Source: Bacteroidales bacterium
GTDB taxonomy: Bacteria > Bacteroidota > Bacteroidia > Bacteroidales > UBA12077
NCBI GenBank assembly: GCA_027859205.1
Contig: JAQIBH010000013.1
Span: 1-32,044, forward strand
Length of the DNA: 32,044 nucleotides
Direction: 5' to 3'
Part shown: piece after piece, positions 11,638 through 18,955 of the stretch
Position numbering within the stretch: the stretch's first letter is position 1
How the letters are laid out: each line of letters starts with the position of its first letter
The notes under the pieces: model-generated
Databases searched by the model: none
Told to the model about the DNA's origin: nothing
Seen by the model: only the letters and a program-made list of their open reading frames with translations
Position numbers and translations under genes: made by a program

Positions 11638-11710
11638 CACGGGAGGTAAGATTCGAACTCACGACCTTTGGTTTTGGAGACCACTGCTCTACCAGCTGAG
11701 CTACGCCCGT
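11638..11710 (-). tRNA. trnW: tRNA-Trp (CCA)
   Basis: A 73-base cloverleaf on the minus strand with anticodon CCA in loop CTCCAAA, a T-loop TTCGAAT and a normal D arm. Position between tuf and secE is usual for Bacteroidota. Two stem irregularities are seen: a C-U mismatch at acceptor pair 6-67 and a G-A mismatch at anticodon-stem pair 27-43. No CCA end is encoded. Despite the mismatches the fold and the location support a functional gene. Confidence 0.93.
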
Positions 11711-11717
11711 AATTAAA

Positions 11718-11739
11718 GAGATTTGGAATTCCGAATCTC
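11718..11739 (-). terminator. weak hairpin between tuf and tRNA-Trp
   Basis: A 22-base near-palindrome: outer arms of 6 bp (GAGATT/AATCTC), one mismatch, then the GGAATTCC centre. On the minus strand it is followed by TTTAATT. It may act as a weak terminator or as a processing signal separating the tuf mRNA from the tRNA-Trp/secE part. The stem is short and the U-run is poor. Confidence 0.4.
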
Positions 11740-11759
11740 CTTATTATTTTAAGGCTATA

Positions 11760-12950
11760 TTAATCTTCAATTAATTCAGTAACCTGACCAGCACCTACTG
11801 TTCTACCACCTTCACGGATAGCAAAACGTAAACCTTGGTTTATAGCAACAGGAATAATTAATTCAACTGTAATAGTTACATTATCACCAGGCATTACCAT
11901 TTCAGTTCCTTCCGGTAAATAAATTTCACCAGTTACATCAAGTGTTCTGATATAAAACTGAGGACGATATTTATTATGAAATGGAGTGTGACGTCCACCT
12001 TCCTCTTTTTTCAAGATGTAAACTTCTGCCTTAAATTTAGTATGAGGTTTAATTGACCCAGGTTTAGCAAGAACCATTCCTCTTTTAATTTCGTTCTTAT
12101 CAACACCACGAAGCAATAAACCAACGTTATCACCAGCTTCACCTCTATCAAGAATCTTACGGAACATTTCAACACCAGTACAAACAGTCTTACGAGCTTC
12201 AGCTCCTAAACCAATCATTGCTAATTCATCACCAGTATTAACAACACCAGTTTCAATTCTACCAGTAGCAACTGTACCTCGACCTGTAATTGAGAATACA
12301 TCCTCAACAGGCATTAACATTGGTTTTTCAAAATCACGAGGAGGTATTGGAATATAGCTATCCACAGCATTCATAAGTTCCATTACTTTGTCTTCCCACT
12401 CTGGCTCACCATTTAATGCACCTAATGCCGATCCATGAATTACAGGAGCATTATCACCGTCAAAATCATAGAAACTTAATAGTTCACGTATCTCCATTTC
12501 AACTAATTCTAATAATTCTGGGTCATCTACTAAGTCAACTTTATTTATAAAAACTACCAAGTAAGGTACGTTAACCTGACGAGCTAATAAGATATGTTCT
12601 CTTGTTTGAGGCATTGGTCCATCAGTACCTGCAACCACAATAATAGCACCATCCATCTGAGCAGCACCTGTAACCATATTTTTAACATAATCCGCGTGAC
12701 CTGGACAATCTACGTGTGCATAGTGACGAGTTTCTGTAGTGTACTCAACGTGAGCTGAGTTAATAGTAATACCTCTTTCTTTTTCTTCAGGAGCATTGTC
12801 AATAGAATCAAAATCTCTTATTTCAGACAATCCCTTTTTAGCTAAAACCATAGTAATAGCAGCAGTAAGAGTTGTTTTACCATGATCAACGTGCCCAATA
12901 GTACCGATATTAACGTGCGCTTTGGACCTATCAAATTTTTCTATAGCCAT
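11760..12950 (-). CDS. tuf: elongation factor Tu
   Basis: EF-Tu, 396 residues, the GTPase that brings aminoacyl-tRNA to the ribosome. The G-domain motifs are intact: GHVDHGKT (about 19-26), DCPGH (about 80-84) and NKVD (about 135-138). Domains II and III follow, with the C-terminal [21 protein letters not shown]. It lies in the tRNA-tuf-tRNA-secE arrangement common in the phylum. Start ATG, with no Shine-Dalgarno sequence in the leader between it and tRNA-Thr(GGT). Confidence 0.99.
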   Translation of the reverse strand: MAIEKFDRSKAHVNIGTIGHVDHGKTTLTAAITMVLAKKGLSEIRDFDSIDNAPEEKERGITINSAHVEYTTETRHYAHVDCPGHADYVKNMVTGAAQMDGAIIVVAGTDGPMPQTREHILLARQVNVPYLVVFINKVDLVDDPELLELVEMEIRELLSFYDFDGDNAPVIHGSALGALNGEPEWEDKVMELMNAVDSYIPIPPRDFEKPMLMPVEDVFSITGRGTVATGRIETGVVNTGDELAMIGLGAEARKTVCTGVEMFRKILDRGEAGDNVGLLLRGVDKNEIKRGMVLAKPGSIKPHTKFKAEVYILKKEEGGRHTPFHNKYRPQFYIRTLDVTGEIYLPEGTEMVMPGDNVTITVELIIPVAINQGLRFAIREGGRTVGAGQVTELIED

Positions 12951-12976
12951 AACTCTAAATGTTAGATAAATTATAC

Positions 12977-12996
12977 TATAATAATAATAATAATTA
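12977..12996. repeat. (ATA)n microsatellite in the tuf leader
   Basis: A run of about six ATA/AAT units in the 63-base spacer between tRNA-Thr(GGT) and the tuf start. It would be part of the tuf 5' untranslated region after tRNA processing. No function is evident. Such tracts can vary in length between isolates. Confidence 0.6.
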
Positions 12997-13013
12997 CTTC
13001 AATTTCAATATCG

Positions 13014-13085
<72 letters not shown>

Positions 13086-13094
13086 AAGGATTAG

Positions 13095-13167
13095 AGCGGG
13101 AGACGGAACTCGAATCCGCGACCCTTAGCTTGGAAGGCTAATGCTCTACCAACTGAGCTACTCCCGC
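13095..13167 (-). tRNA. trnG: tRNA-Gly (TCC)
   Basis: A 73-base cloverleaf with a fully paired acceptor GCGGGAG/CTCCCGC, anticodon TCC in loop CTTCCAA, anticodon stem TTAGC/GCTAA and T-loop TTCGAGT. It is only 9 bases upstream of tRNA-Thr(GGT) in the same transcript. CCA is not encoded. Confidence 0.97.
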
Positions 13168-13174
13168 AATTCTC

Positions 13175-13230
13175 AAGTGTTTTAAGATAAAATACATTTT
13201 ATTTTAACTTTAAACCACACTCAAACTTTA
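13175..13230. other. AT-rich inverted repeat between tRNA-Tyr and tRNA-Gly
   Basis: The 66-base spacer between the two tRNA genes has a perfect 7-bp inverted repeat (13187-13193 and 13196-13202, two-base centre) nested in a longer imperfect one of TCAAGTGTTTTAAG type. It may form an AU-rich hairpin that aids tRNA processing. There is no U-tract suggesting termination. Confidence 0.3.
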
Positions 13231-13233
13231 ATG

Positions 13234-13316
13234 TGGGGAGAGCAGGATTCGAACCTACGAAGGCGTACGCCAGCAGAGTTACAGTCTGCCCCAGTTGGCC
13301 ACTTTGGTATCTCCCC
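13234..13316 (-). tRNA. trnY: tRNA-Tyr (GTA)
   Basis: An 83-base class II tRNA with a long variable arm, acceptor GGGGAGA/TCTCCCC, anticodon GTA in loop CTGTAAC with stem GCAGA/TCTGC, and T-loop TTCGAAT. The extended variable region and the A discriminator fit tRNA-Tyr. It lies between tRNA-Thr(TGT) and tRNA-Gly. Confidence 0.96.
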
Positions 13317-13334
13317 AATATCTAAATTGCCTTG

Positions 13335-13408
13335 AGCCGATAGGCGGATTCGAACCGTCGACCTGCTGATTACAAATCAGCTGCTCTGACCAACTGAGCT
13401 ACATCGGC
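13335..13408 (-). tRNA. trnT: tRNA-Thr (TGT)
   Basis: A 74-base cloverleaf with anticodon TGT in loop TTTGTAA, anticodon stem GCTGA/TCAGC, acceptor GCCGATG/TATCGGC and T-loop TTCGAAT. It is the first gene after the promoter at 13457-13488. It shares its acceptor 5' arm with tRNA-Thr(GGT) downstream. Confidence 0.97.
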
Positions 13409-13417
13409 AATATAAAA

Positions 13418-13455
13418 GAACGCCGATTTTAGAAATTACTTTCCAAAATCGGTTC
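13418..13455 (-). terminator. strong hairpin at the head of the tRNA-tuf transcript
   Basis: On the minus strand, arms GAACCGATTTT and AAAATCGG(C)GTTC form a stem of about 12 bp with one bulged C. It is followed by TTTTATA (13411-13417). It looks like an intrinsic terminator and could end the rpsU-xerC-hpf transcript. However, it begins only about one base downstream of the -7 element at 13457-13464, so a transcript from that promoter would start at or just inside the hairpin. Confidence 0.7.
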
Positions 13456-13456
13456 G

Positions 13457-13488
13457 CAAATGTATGAATATTTTACATTAAACACAAA
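13457..13488 (-). promoter_or_regulatory. Bacteroidota-type promoter of the tRNA-tuf operon
   Basis: Minus strand -33 element TTTG (13485-13488), a 20-base spacer, and -7 element TACATTTG (13457-13464). This matches the known Bacteroidota housekeeping consensus TTTG-N19/20-TAnnTTTG exactly. Initiation is expected a few bases downstream, near 13451-13455, which falls at the base of the hairpin. Confidence 0.8.
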
Positions 13489-13524
13489 ATAAATGATGTA
13501 ATTTTCATGTTCATAATAAAAATA

Positions 13525-13824
13525 TTAAACACCCCTCTGCTTTTCTTTAAATTTAGTGATTTGACGCTTTATTGCTTCAATAGAATTATCAACAGATTCC
13601 TCAAAACTTTTTGTCTTTTTCTTAGCAAAAATATCAGGTCCTGGAATATCAAGTCTAATTTCGGCTAATTTATTCTCCATTCCTTGATCTTGGTCCACAC
13701 GCAAAAAAACTTCTACTCCAATAATATTATCATAAAATTGGAGTAGCTTTTTCACTTTATTATTAATAAAATCGATAAGTTTTTTGTCTGCATCAAAGTG
13801 AATTGAATGAATTTTAATGTCCAT
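13525..13824 (-). CDS. hpf: ribosome hibernation-promoting factor, short form
   Basis: A 99-residue protein of the HPF/RaiA (YfiA) family, which binds the 30S subunit in slow growth and favours inactive ribosomes. The beta-alpha-beta-beta-beta-alpha fold is suggested by DIKIHSIHFDADKKLIDFINNKVKKL, a Val/Leu strand EVFLRVD, and a C-terminal basic helix NSIEAIKRQITKFKEKQ. It lacks the long C-terminal dimerisation domain, so it is the short form. It follows xerC by 18 bases, and rpsU-xerC-hpf looks like one operon. Unlike every other gene in the window it has a strong Shine-Dalgarno sequence at a good distance (13831-13836). Confidence 0.92.
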   Translation of the reverse strand: MDIKIHSIHFDADKKLIDFINNKVKKLLQFYDNIIGVEVFLRVDQDQGMENKLAEIRLDIPGPDIFAKKKTKSFEESVDNSIEAIKRQITKFKEKQRGV

Positions 13825-13830
13825 AGTAAC

Positions 13831-13836
13831 TCCTCC
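13831..13836 (-). promoter_or_regulatory. unusual strong Shine-Dalgarno sequence for hpf
   Basis: The minus strand reads TTTGGAGGAGTTACTATG. GGAGGA lies 6 bases before the ATG, an ideal Shine-Dalgarno position. I inspected the bases just upstream of the other starts in the window and found none with GGAGG. In Bacteroidota the anti-SD of 16S rRNA is held by bS21, bS18 and bS6, and SDs are rare. Confidence 0.8.
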
Positions 13837-13842
13837 AAATTT

Positions 13843-14727
13843 TTATGCTCTAGGGTGAGCTTGTTTATAAATTGTTTTTAACTTTTCAAATGTATTATGT
13901 GTATATACTTGAGTTGCCGACAGATTTGCATGTCCAAGCAATTCTTTAATAGCATTTAGATCTGCTCCATGATTTAACATATGAGTTGCAAATGTATGGC
14001 GCAATATGTGAGGGCTTTTTTTCTCAATAGTAGTAACAAAATTTAAATATTTATTCACTACTCTATATACAAATTTTGCGTATAATTTGTTTCCCTTATC
14101 AGTAACAAATAAAAAATCGTGTTCAAGATTCGGAAATTCTTTTTCTCTTGTTTCGGTATATTTTTTTAACGATTCTAAAAAAAGTTTATGAAGTGGTATT
14201 AATCTTTCTTTATTTCTTTTCCCTAAAACTTTAACCGTTGCATTATATAGATCAATACTATTATTTCTTAATTCGATTAATTCGGACAATCGCATTCCGG
14301 TATTATAAAACATTTCAAGAATTGTTTTATTTCGCACTCCGGAGAAATCATTTCCAAATAAATAGTCATCTAAAAGATTATTAATTTGTTTTTCATCAAC
14401 AAAAGCAGGAAGCTTTTTTGATGTTCTGGGTATTATTACCTTATTTGTAGGATTAGCTACAACAATTCCTTCTCTAAGTAAGAATTTAAAGAAAGTTTTT
14501 AAAGTAGAAATTTTTCGTTTAATGGATAAAGCAGAAAAATTCTTTTCCATTAAACTCACAATCCACGCTCTGATTAATTTTTCATCGGCCTGATGAATTT
14601 CATATATATCAAAACTAATCGCAACAAATTCGGCGAACTTACTCAAATCATTATTATACGATTTGATCGTGTTTACCGAAAAACGTTTCTCGAATTGTAA
14701 ATATTTTAGAAAAAGATCTTTGTACAT
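13843..14727 (-). CDS. xerC: tyrosine recombinase XerC/XerD family
   Basis: A 294-residue tyrosine recombinase that resolves chromosome dimers at dif during division. The N-terminal core-binding SAM-like domain spans about residues 1-85. The catalytic domain contains Arg146 (GMRLSEL), Lys170 in the beta hairpin, His240-x-x-Arg243 (HILRHTFATH), His266 (LLGHANL) and the nucleophile Tyr275. All six positions are present, so it should be active. The size and the location between rpsU and hpf, rather than inside an integrated element, indicate the housekeeping Xer and not a phage integrase. XerC versus XerD cannot be settled from sequence alone. Confidence 0.93.
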   Translation of the reverse strand: MYKDLFLKYLQFEKRFSVNTIKSYNNDLSKFAEFVAISFDIYEIHQADEKLIRAWIVSLMEKNFSALSIKRKISTLKTFFKFLLREGIVVANPTNKVIIPRTSKKLPAFVDEKQINNLLDDYLFGNDFSGVRNKTILEMFYNTGMRLSELIELRNNSIDLYNATVKVLGKRNKERLIPLHKLFLESLKKYTETREKEFPNLEHDFLFVTDKGNKLYAKFVYRVVNKYLNFVTTIEKKSPHILRHTFATHMLNHGADLNAIKELLGHANLSATQVYTHNTFEKLKTIYKQAHPRA

Positions 14728-14793
14728 GTAGGGTTAATTAAATTAAAAAGTAAATCAAATACCAATTGGCACATCATACTCACCCTAAATGAA

Positions 14794-14985
14794 CTATTCC
14801 TCTTTTTGCTGCATTTGCTGAACATAAATAGCTTTTTTTCTTAGCTCTCTATTCTTGATAGATGGCTTTGTAAAAGCTTGTCTTTCCCTTAATTCCTTAA
14901 CAACACCTGTTTTTTCAAACTTTCTTTTGAACTTTTTTAAAGCTCTCTCGATATTCTCACCTTCTTTTAATGGTACTACGATCAT
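14794..14985 (-). CDS. rpsU: 30S ribosomal protein bS21
   Basis: Ribosomal protein S21, 63 residues, beginning MIVVPLKEGENIERALKKFKRKF, the normal Bacteroidota form. It binds near the 3' end of 16S rRNA. In this phylum, bS21 with bS18 and bS6 has been shown structurally to cover the anti-Shine-Dalgarno. The gene has an excellent promoter at 15014-15045, giving a leader of only about 25 bases, and no Shine-Dalgarno sequence. Some Bacteroidota have a strong SD on rpsU, proposed to serve autoregulation. Here that SD is missing from rpsU and instead stands before hpf two genes downstream. Confidence 0.97.
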   Translation of the reverse strand: MIVVPLKEGENIERALKKFKRKFEKTGVVKELRERQAFTKPSIKNRELRKKAIYVQQMQQKEE

Positions 14986-15013
14986 AATTAATTCATTTTT
15001 TTTAATTGAGCCG

Positions 15014-15045
15014 CAAAAATATTAATTTATAATGCCTTTATCAAA
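15014..15045 (-). promoter_or_regulatory. Bacteroidota-type promoter of rpsU-xerC-hpf
   Basis: Minus strand -33 TTTG (15042-15045), exactly 20 bases, then -7 TATTTTTG (15014-15021). This is a full match to the phylum consensus. The predicted start is near 15008-15011. The rest of the intergenic stretch to 15195 is made of A/T runs without a recognisable gene. Confidence 0.8.
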
Positions 15046-15195
15046 ATATATTAACTAAAAAAAATAAAAAAATATTTTTTTCTAAAGGCTAATCCACAAT
15101 TAAAGACACACTACTTTGGTAATCAATAAAATAGGATGTGCATTTCACAGTAAATAAATATACACATTTTTTAAGTAATTGTCAATATTTATTTC

Positions 15196-16110
15196 CTATT
15201 TAAGTTGTAAATAAGGTTTTAATTTCAAAAACTCCTCTTTTAATAAAAGCTTATTTTGATGAATTTGTTCAATTTTTGTAAAACTTCCTTCCAACTCTCT
15301 GTATTTCAGGATCGCTTTTGTCTGATATTTATTTAAATAAGGATGTCGAACTAATATTTTAAAATCGGCATCATTTAAATTCAATTTATAAATATTATTG
15401 GTATCAATAATTATATCTTGATAAAATCCAAAATATCGAGTTGAATCCATTCCATAAACTTCCAAAACTTGCTCCTTTTTATAATATCCACCAAGCAAAT
15501 CTCTGTATTTAATTATTCGCTCAGCAAACGCATCACCTATTCCATTTAACTTTATTAGATTCTCTTTAGAAGCTGTATTTAATTCGATTAATTCCGCTAC
15601 TTCATTTATTTTAATAATGTCTTCCTGCTTATTTTTCAATTCAATAGTTATATATGGGTCAAGTATTTCGAATTGTTCTTTTTCAATACCATATATTTTT
15701 AAAAGATCTTCATTTTTATAAAATACTCCTCCTTTTTCTCGATAATTAGCTAATGTATTAATTTGTTTCCTTGAAAATCCTAAGTTTTTCATTTTGTTTT
15801 TCGAAACTTTATTAGGATCAAAATTGAATAACACTTCAGGTTCTAACCATTTATTATTCTTAACAGATTTAGAGTCATAAGTATATGTCTTATCTTTTTT
15901 TTCAAATGATGGTTTGGGAATTAAAGATTTTTCAAATTCTTCAATATCATTTCTAAAATCATCATCAATTATTACAATTTCGCCATATGATTTATTGCTT
16001 TGATAAACTTTAATGAGAATTAAAACAAATAAAATAAGAAGGAGCACAATTAATCCATTGCGCTCCTTTTTTGTAAATGTGAAATATTCTCTAAATCTAT
16101 TTTTAATCAT
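15196..16110 (-). CDS. membrane-anchored helix-hairpin-helix (ComEA-like) protein
   Basis: A 304-residue protein with a short basic N-terminus, one transmembrane helix (about residues 20-36) and a linker to about 75. Three helix-hairpin-helix-like repeats follow, each with the pattern of a Leu-rich turn, Ile-x-x-Tyr-Arg and Gly-Gly-x-Tyr/Phe. They start near VLFNFDPNKVSKNKMKNLGF, ELNTASKENLIKLNGIGDAF and LNLNDADFKILVRHPYL. This resembles the ComEA/competence HhH domain, which binds DNA non-specifically. The topology suggests a periplasmic DNA-binding or structural role, but no competence genes are nearby. A possible promoter (TTG, 18 bases, TAGGTTTG at 16199-16206) overlaps the end of the upstream symporter gene. 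The function is inferred from domain type only. Confidence 0.75.
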   Translation of the reverse strand: MIKNRFREYFTFTKKERNGLIVLLLILFVLILIKVYQSNKSYGEIVIIDDDFRNDIEEFEKSLIPKPSFEKKDKTYTYDSKSVKNNKWLEPEVLFNFDPNKVSKNKMKNLGFSRKQINTLANYREKGGVFYKNEDLLKIYGIEKEQFEILDPYITIELKNKQEDIIKINEVAELIELNTASKENLIKLNGIGDAFAERIIKYRDLLGGYYKKEQVLEVYGMDSTRYFGFYQDIIIDTNNIYKLNLNDADFKILVRHPYLNKYQTKAILKYRELEGSFTKIEQIHQNKLLLKEEFLKLKPYLQLK

Positions 16111-16203
16111 TTATTAAAGTTACTAAAATTTATTATTCAAATAACACTTAAAAATATTATTGGGTATTAATAAGCGCACTAAATTTAACAATAAAAATCA
16201 AAC

Positions 16204-17571
16204 CTAATTTATTAAAAGGTCCCACAATCCATGAACAAACACAAAAGAAATAGCTATTGGAGCTACATAACGAACTAAAAATATAAATAATTGTAAAAAC
16301 TTAAGTTGTATTGTTCCATAATTTGAAAGCTCATCGGTTATTATATGTTTTTTCATTTTCCACCCGATAAATATTGAGATTAGCATTCCTCCAAGTGGTA
16401 ATAATATATTGGATGCAAGAATATCAAATATGTCAAATATGTTATATTCCGCTATCTTAATATGACTTAAGGGTCCAATTGAAAGTGTACACAAGATACC
16501 AGTAATAGTTATTGCTATTGCGGTGAAAATAGTGGCTTTTTTTCTTGAAATATTTTTCTCCTCAGAAACAAAGGCTACAACAACTTCCATTATTGATATT
16601 GATGAAGTTAAGGCTGCAACTGCTAAAAGCAAGAAGAATAAGATTGAAAATATATATCCACCCGGCATCAACTCAAAAATATTTGGTAATGTCATAAAAA
16701 CCAGACCAGGCCCAGCAGCAGGTTCAGCACCGAAAGCAAAAACTGCCGGAAAAATTGCCAATCCTGCTAACAATGCTATTATTGTATCTGTTCCTGCCAC
16801 AGAAATACTGGTATTTGTTATATTTGTATCTTTTTGGAAATATGATGCATAAGTAATTAAAACGCCCATACCTAAGCTTAAGGTGAAAAATGCATGACCT
16901 AACGCATCAATTATACTCTCGCTGGTAATAAGAGAAAAATCAGGATAAAATAAAAAACGAAAGCCCTCCATTCCTCCTTTTAATGTAATTGCTGTAATAT
17001 CCAGGTATATTATGATTATCAATAACATCGGCATAAGGATTTTTGTATATTTCTCGATTCCTTTTTTAATACCCCCAATAACTATATATGCTGTCAAAGC
17101 CATAAATAGAATTTGCCAAACAACTGGTTTTATAGCACTTTGACTAAACGTATCAAACATATTTGTTAATTCATCAGCAGATTTCCCTGAAAAGCTATTT
17201 TTAAAAGCCAAAATCAAGTATTCAATTGTCCAACTGGCCACTGTCCCATAAAAAGATAAAATTAGAAAAGCAGCTAAGACCCCCATGATTCCTATAATTT
17301 TCCAAAATCCGTGAGAAGTTAATTGTTTAAAGGCTCCAAAAACATTTTGTTTTGCTTTTCTACCTATAATAAATTCAGACATCATTACCGGAACCCCAAT
17401 AAGAATAATAAATACAAGATATATAATAATAAAAGCGCCCCCTCCATTTTCACCAGCGATATATGGGAATTTCCAAATATTACCTAAACCAATTGCTGAA
17501 CCCGCTGCTGCTGCAATAATTCCAAATTTACTTGTAAAGCCATCTCTTTTTGGAAAATCAATTTTTGCCAT
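16204..17571 (-). CDS. sodium-dependent transporter, neurotransmitter:sodium symporter family
   Basis: A 455-residue integral membrane protein of the NSS (SLC6/LeuT) family, which takes up amino acids or related compounds with sodium. The TM1 signature around GSAIGLGNIWKFPYIAGENGGG (about residues 24-45) holds the unwound helix and sodium/substrate site of this family. About 11 hydrophobic helices can be counted, which is usual for the prokaryotic members. The substrate cannot be told. A single-gene unit is likely: the hairpin at 17719-17744 separates it from fba, and a weak -7-like TATTTTTG at 17683-17690 lacks a clear -33 element. Confidence 0.9.
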   Translation of the reverse strand: MAKIDFPKRDGFTSKFGIIAAAAGSAIGLGNIWKFPYIAGENGGGAFIIIYLVFIILIGVPVMMSEFIIGRKAKQNVFGAFKQLTSHGFWKIIGIMGVLAAFLILSFYGTVASWTIEYLILAFKNSFSGKSADELTNMFDTFSQSAIKPVVWQILFMALTAYIVIGGIKKGIEKYTKILMPMLLIIIIYLDITAITLKGGMEGFRFLFYPDFSLITSESIIDALGHAFFTLSLGMGVLITYASYFQKDTNITNTSISVAGTDTIIALLAGLAIFPAVFAFGAEPAAGPGLVFMTLPNIFELMPGGYIFSILFFLLLAVAALTSSISIMEVVVAFVSEEKNISRKKATIFTAIAITITGILCTLSIGPLSHIKIAEYNIFDIFDILASNILLPLGGMLISIFIGWKMKKHIITDELSNYGTIQLKFLQLFIFLVRYVAPIAISFVFVHGLWDLLIN

Positions 17572-17718
17572 TATTTACTATTTTAGGTTTACTTACAATT
17601 ATTAATATTTCTGAGGATCTTTCATTTATCGTACTCTGGTTTTTATTGTGGATTAATTGGATTTCAAGAATTAACAATTTTACAAAAATAGACTTGATTT
17701 GCAAAATGAAAAATATAA

Positions 17719-17744
17719 GCCGTCTCAATATTTACTAAGACGGC
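17719..17744 (-). terminator. intrinsic terminator after fba
   Basis: On the minus strand a 7-bp GC-rich stem (GCCGTCT/AGACGGC, 12-base loop) is followed by TTATATTTTTC. It lies 28 bases after the aldolase stop and just upstream of the symporter gene's leader. Confidence 0.8.
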
Positions 17745-17772
17745 CTTAAAAATATCAATTATGTACTAATTT

Positions 17773-18840
17773 TCAATTTCTATTCTCAGCATTTAGATCT
17801 TTAAATGCTTCAATTAATCTTTTTATAAAACTCTTTTCAACTTCACGTAACCACATTCTTGGGTCGTAGAATTTTTTGTTAGGGCCATCAGGGTCGTTTG
17901 GATTTCCTATTTGACTTTGAAGAAATCCTTGTTTTTCATTATAATAATCCAATACTCCTTTCCATGAAGCCCATTGTAGATCAGTATCAATATTCATTTT
18001 TATAGCTCCATAACTAATTGCTTCAGCAATTTTATCCTTTTCTGAACCTGACCCTCCATGAAATACAAAGTTTACTGGTTGTTCTCTTGTCCCGAATTTC
18101 TTCTGTATCAATTCTTGTGAATGTTTTAATATAACTGGGCTTAATACAACATTCCCAGGTTTATAAACACCATGAACATTACCAAATGACGCAGCAACAG
18201 TAAAATTAGGGCTAATTTTCATTAAATTTTCATAAGCATATGCAACTTCTTCGGGTTGAGTGTATAGTTTCGAACTATCAACATTAGTATTATCAACTCC
18301 ATCTTCTTCACCTCCAGTAACACCTAATTCTATCTCTAAAGTCATTTCTAATTCGTGAATTTTTTTTAAGAAAGATGCCGAAATCTCAATATTTTCTTCT
18401 AATGACTCTTCACTTAAATCTAACATGTGAGAACTAAAGAGAGGTTGTTTATTTTTTTCATAAAACTCAACACCAGCCTCAATTAATCCTTCTACCCACG
18501 GGATTAATTTCTTAGCACAATGATCTGTATGAAGAATAACAGGAACATCATAGTATTTTGCTAAATTATGTATATGTTGGGCTCCTGATATGGCTCCTGC
18601 AATACTTGCTGTTTGATTCTCATTTGACAAGCCCTTACCCGCAACAAAAGCTGCTCCACTATTTGAAAATTGAATGATAACAGGTGAATTAACCTCACGT
18701 GCTGTTTCTAGAACTGCATTAATAGAATTTGTACCAATAACATTAACTGCTGGAAGCGCAAATTGCTTTTCTTTGGCATATTCAAAAAGATTAGAAACTT
18801 CTTCTCCAAATAATACTCCTGACCTAAATTTTTTTGCCAT
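17773..18840 (-). CDS. fbaA: class II fructose-bisphosphate aldolase
   Basis: A 355-residue zinc-dependent aldolase that interconverts fructose 1,6-bisphosphate with glyceraldehyde 3-phosphate and dihydroxyacetone phosphate. It belongs to the class IIA type like E. coli FbaA. Asp106 and His107 in HTDHCAKK supply the catalytic acid and a zinc ligand. The second and third zinc histidines are in GNVHGVYKPGN and in FHGGSGS. The phosphate-binding NIDTDLQWA segment is present. Length is typical, and the gene is complete and monocistronic with its own terminator. Start ATG at 18840. Confidence 0.96.
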   Translation of the reverse strand: MAKKFRSGVLFGEEVSNLFEYAKEKQFALPAVNVIGTNSINAVLETAREVNSPVIIQFSNSGAAFVAGKGLSNENQTASIAGAISGAQHIHNLAKYYDVPVILHTDHCAKKLIPWVEGLIEAGVEFYEKNKQPLFSSHMLDLSEESLEENIEISASFLKKIHELEMTLEIELGVTGGEEDGVDNTNVDSSKLYTQPEEVAYAYENLMKISPNFTVAASFGNVHGVYKPGNVVLSPVILKHSQELIQKKFGTREQPVNFVFHGGSGSEKDKIAEAISYGAIKMNIDTDLQWASWKGVLDYYNEKQGFLQSQIGNPNDPDGPNKKFYDPRMWLREVEKSFIKRLIEAFKDLNAENRN

Positions 18841-18873
18841 AATATTTTATTTAATTGTTGTTAACATTTATCA

Positions 18874-18881
18874 CAAATTTA
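18874..18881 (-). promoter_or_regulatory. probable -7 element of the fba promoter
   Basis: TAAATTTG on the minus strand, 33 bases before the fba ATG, fits the Bacteroidota -7 consensus. No TTTG is seen 19-21 bases upstream, so the assignment is moderate. Confidence 0.45.
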
Positions 18882-18955
18882 ATAAATATTATTTATAATA
18901 CTTATTTTGACATAAGGGAGTGATAAGAAAGATATGAAAAATTTAGTTAGTTTTA

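Noticed and set aside
13843-14727. Phage or integrative element integrase
   Set aside because: The recombinase sits in a ribosomal operon and has housekeeping Xer length and motifs; no element genes or attachment repeats surround it.
14727-14793. TAGGGT/ACCCTA pairing around the xerC start as a riboswitch-like element
   Set aside because: Only 6 bp across about 50 bases, no other structure; likely chance.
14983-14997. Two-codon upstream ORF (ATG AAT TAA) two bases before rpsU
   Set aside because: It could in principle couple to rpsU, but such short words are frequent in AT-rich leaders and nothing else supports it.
16523-16852. 109-residue plus-strand frame inside the symporter gene
   Set aside because: Antisense shadow of a membrane-protein gene; no start signals or family pattern.
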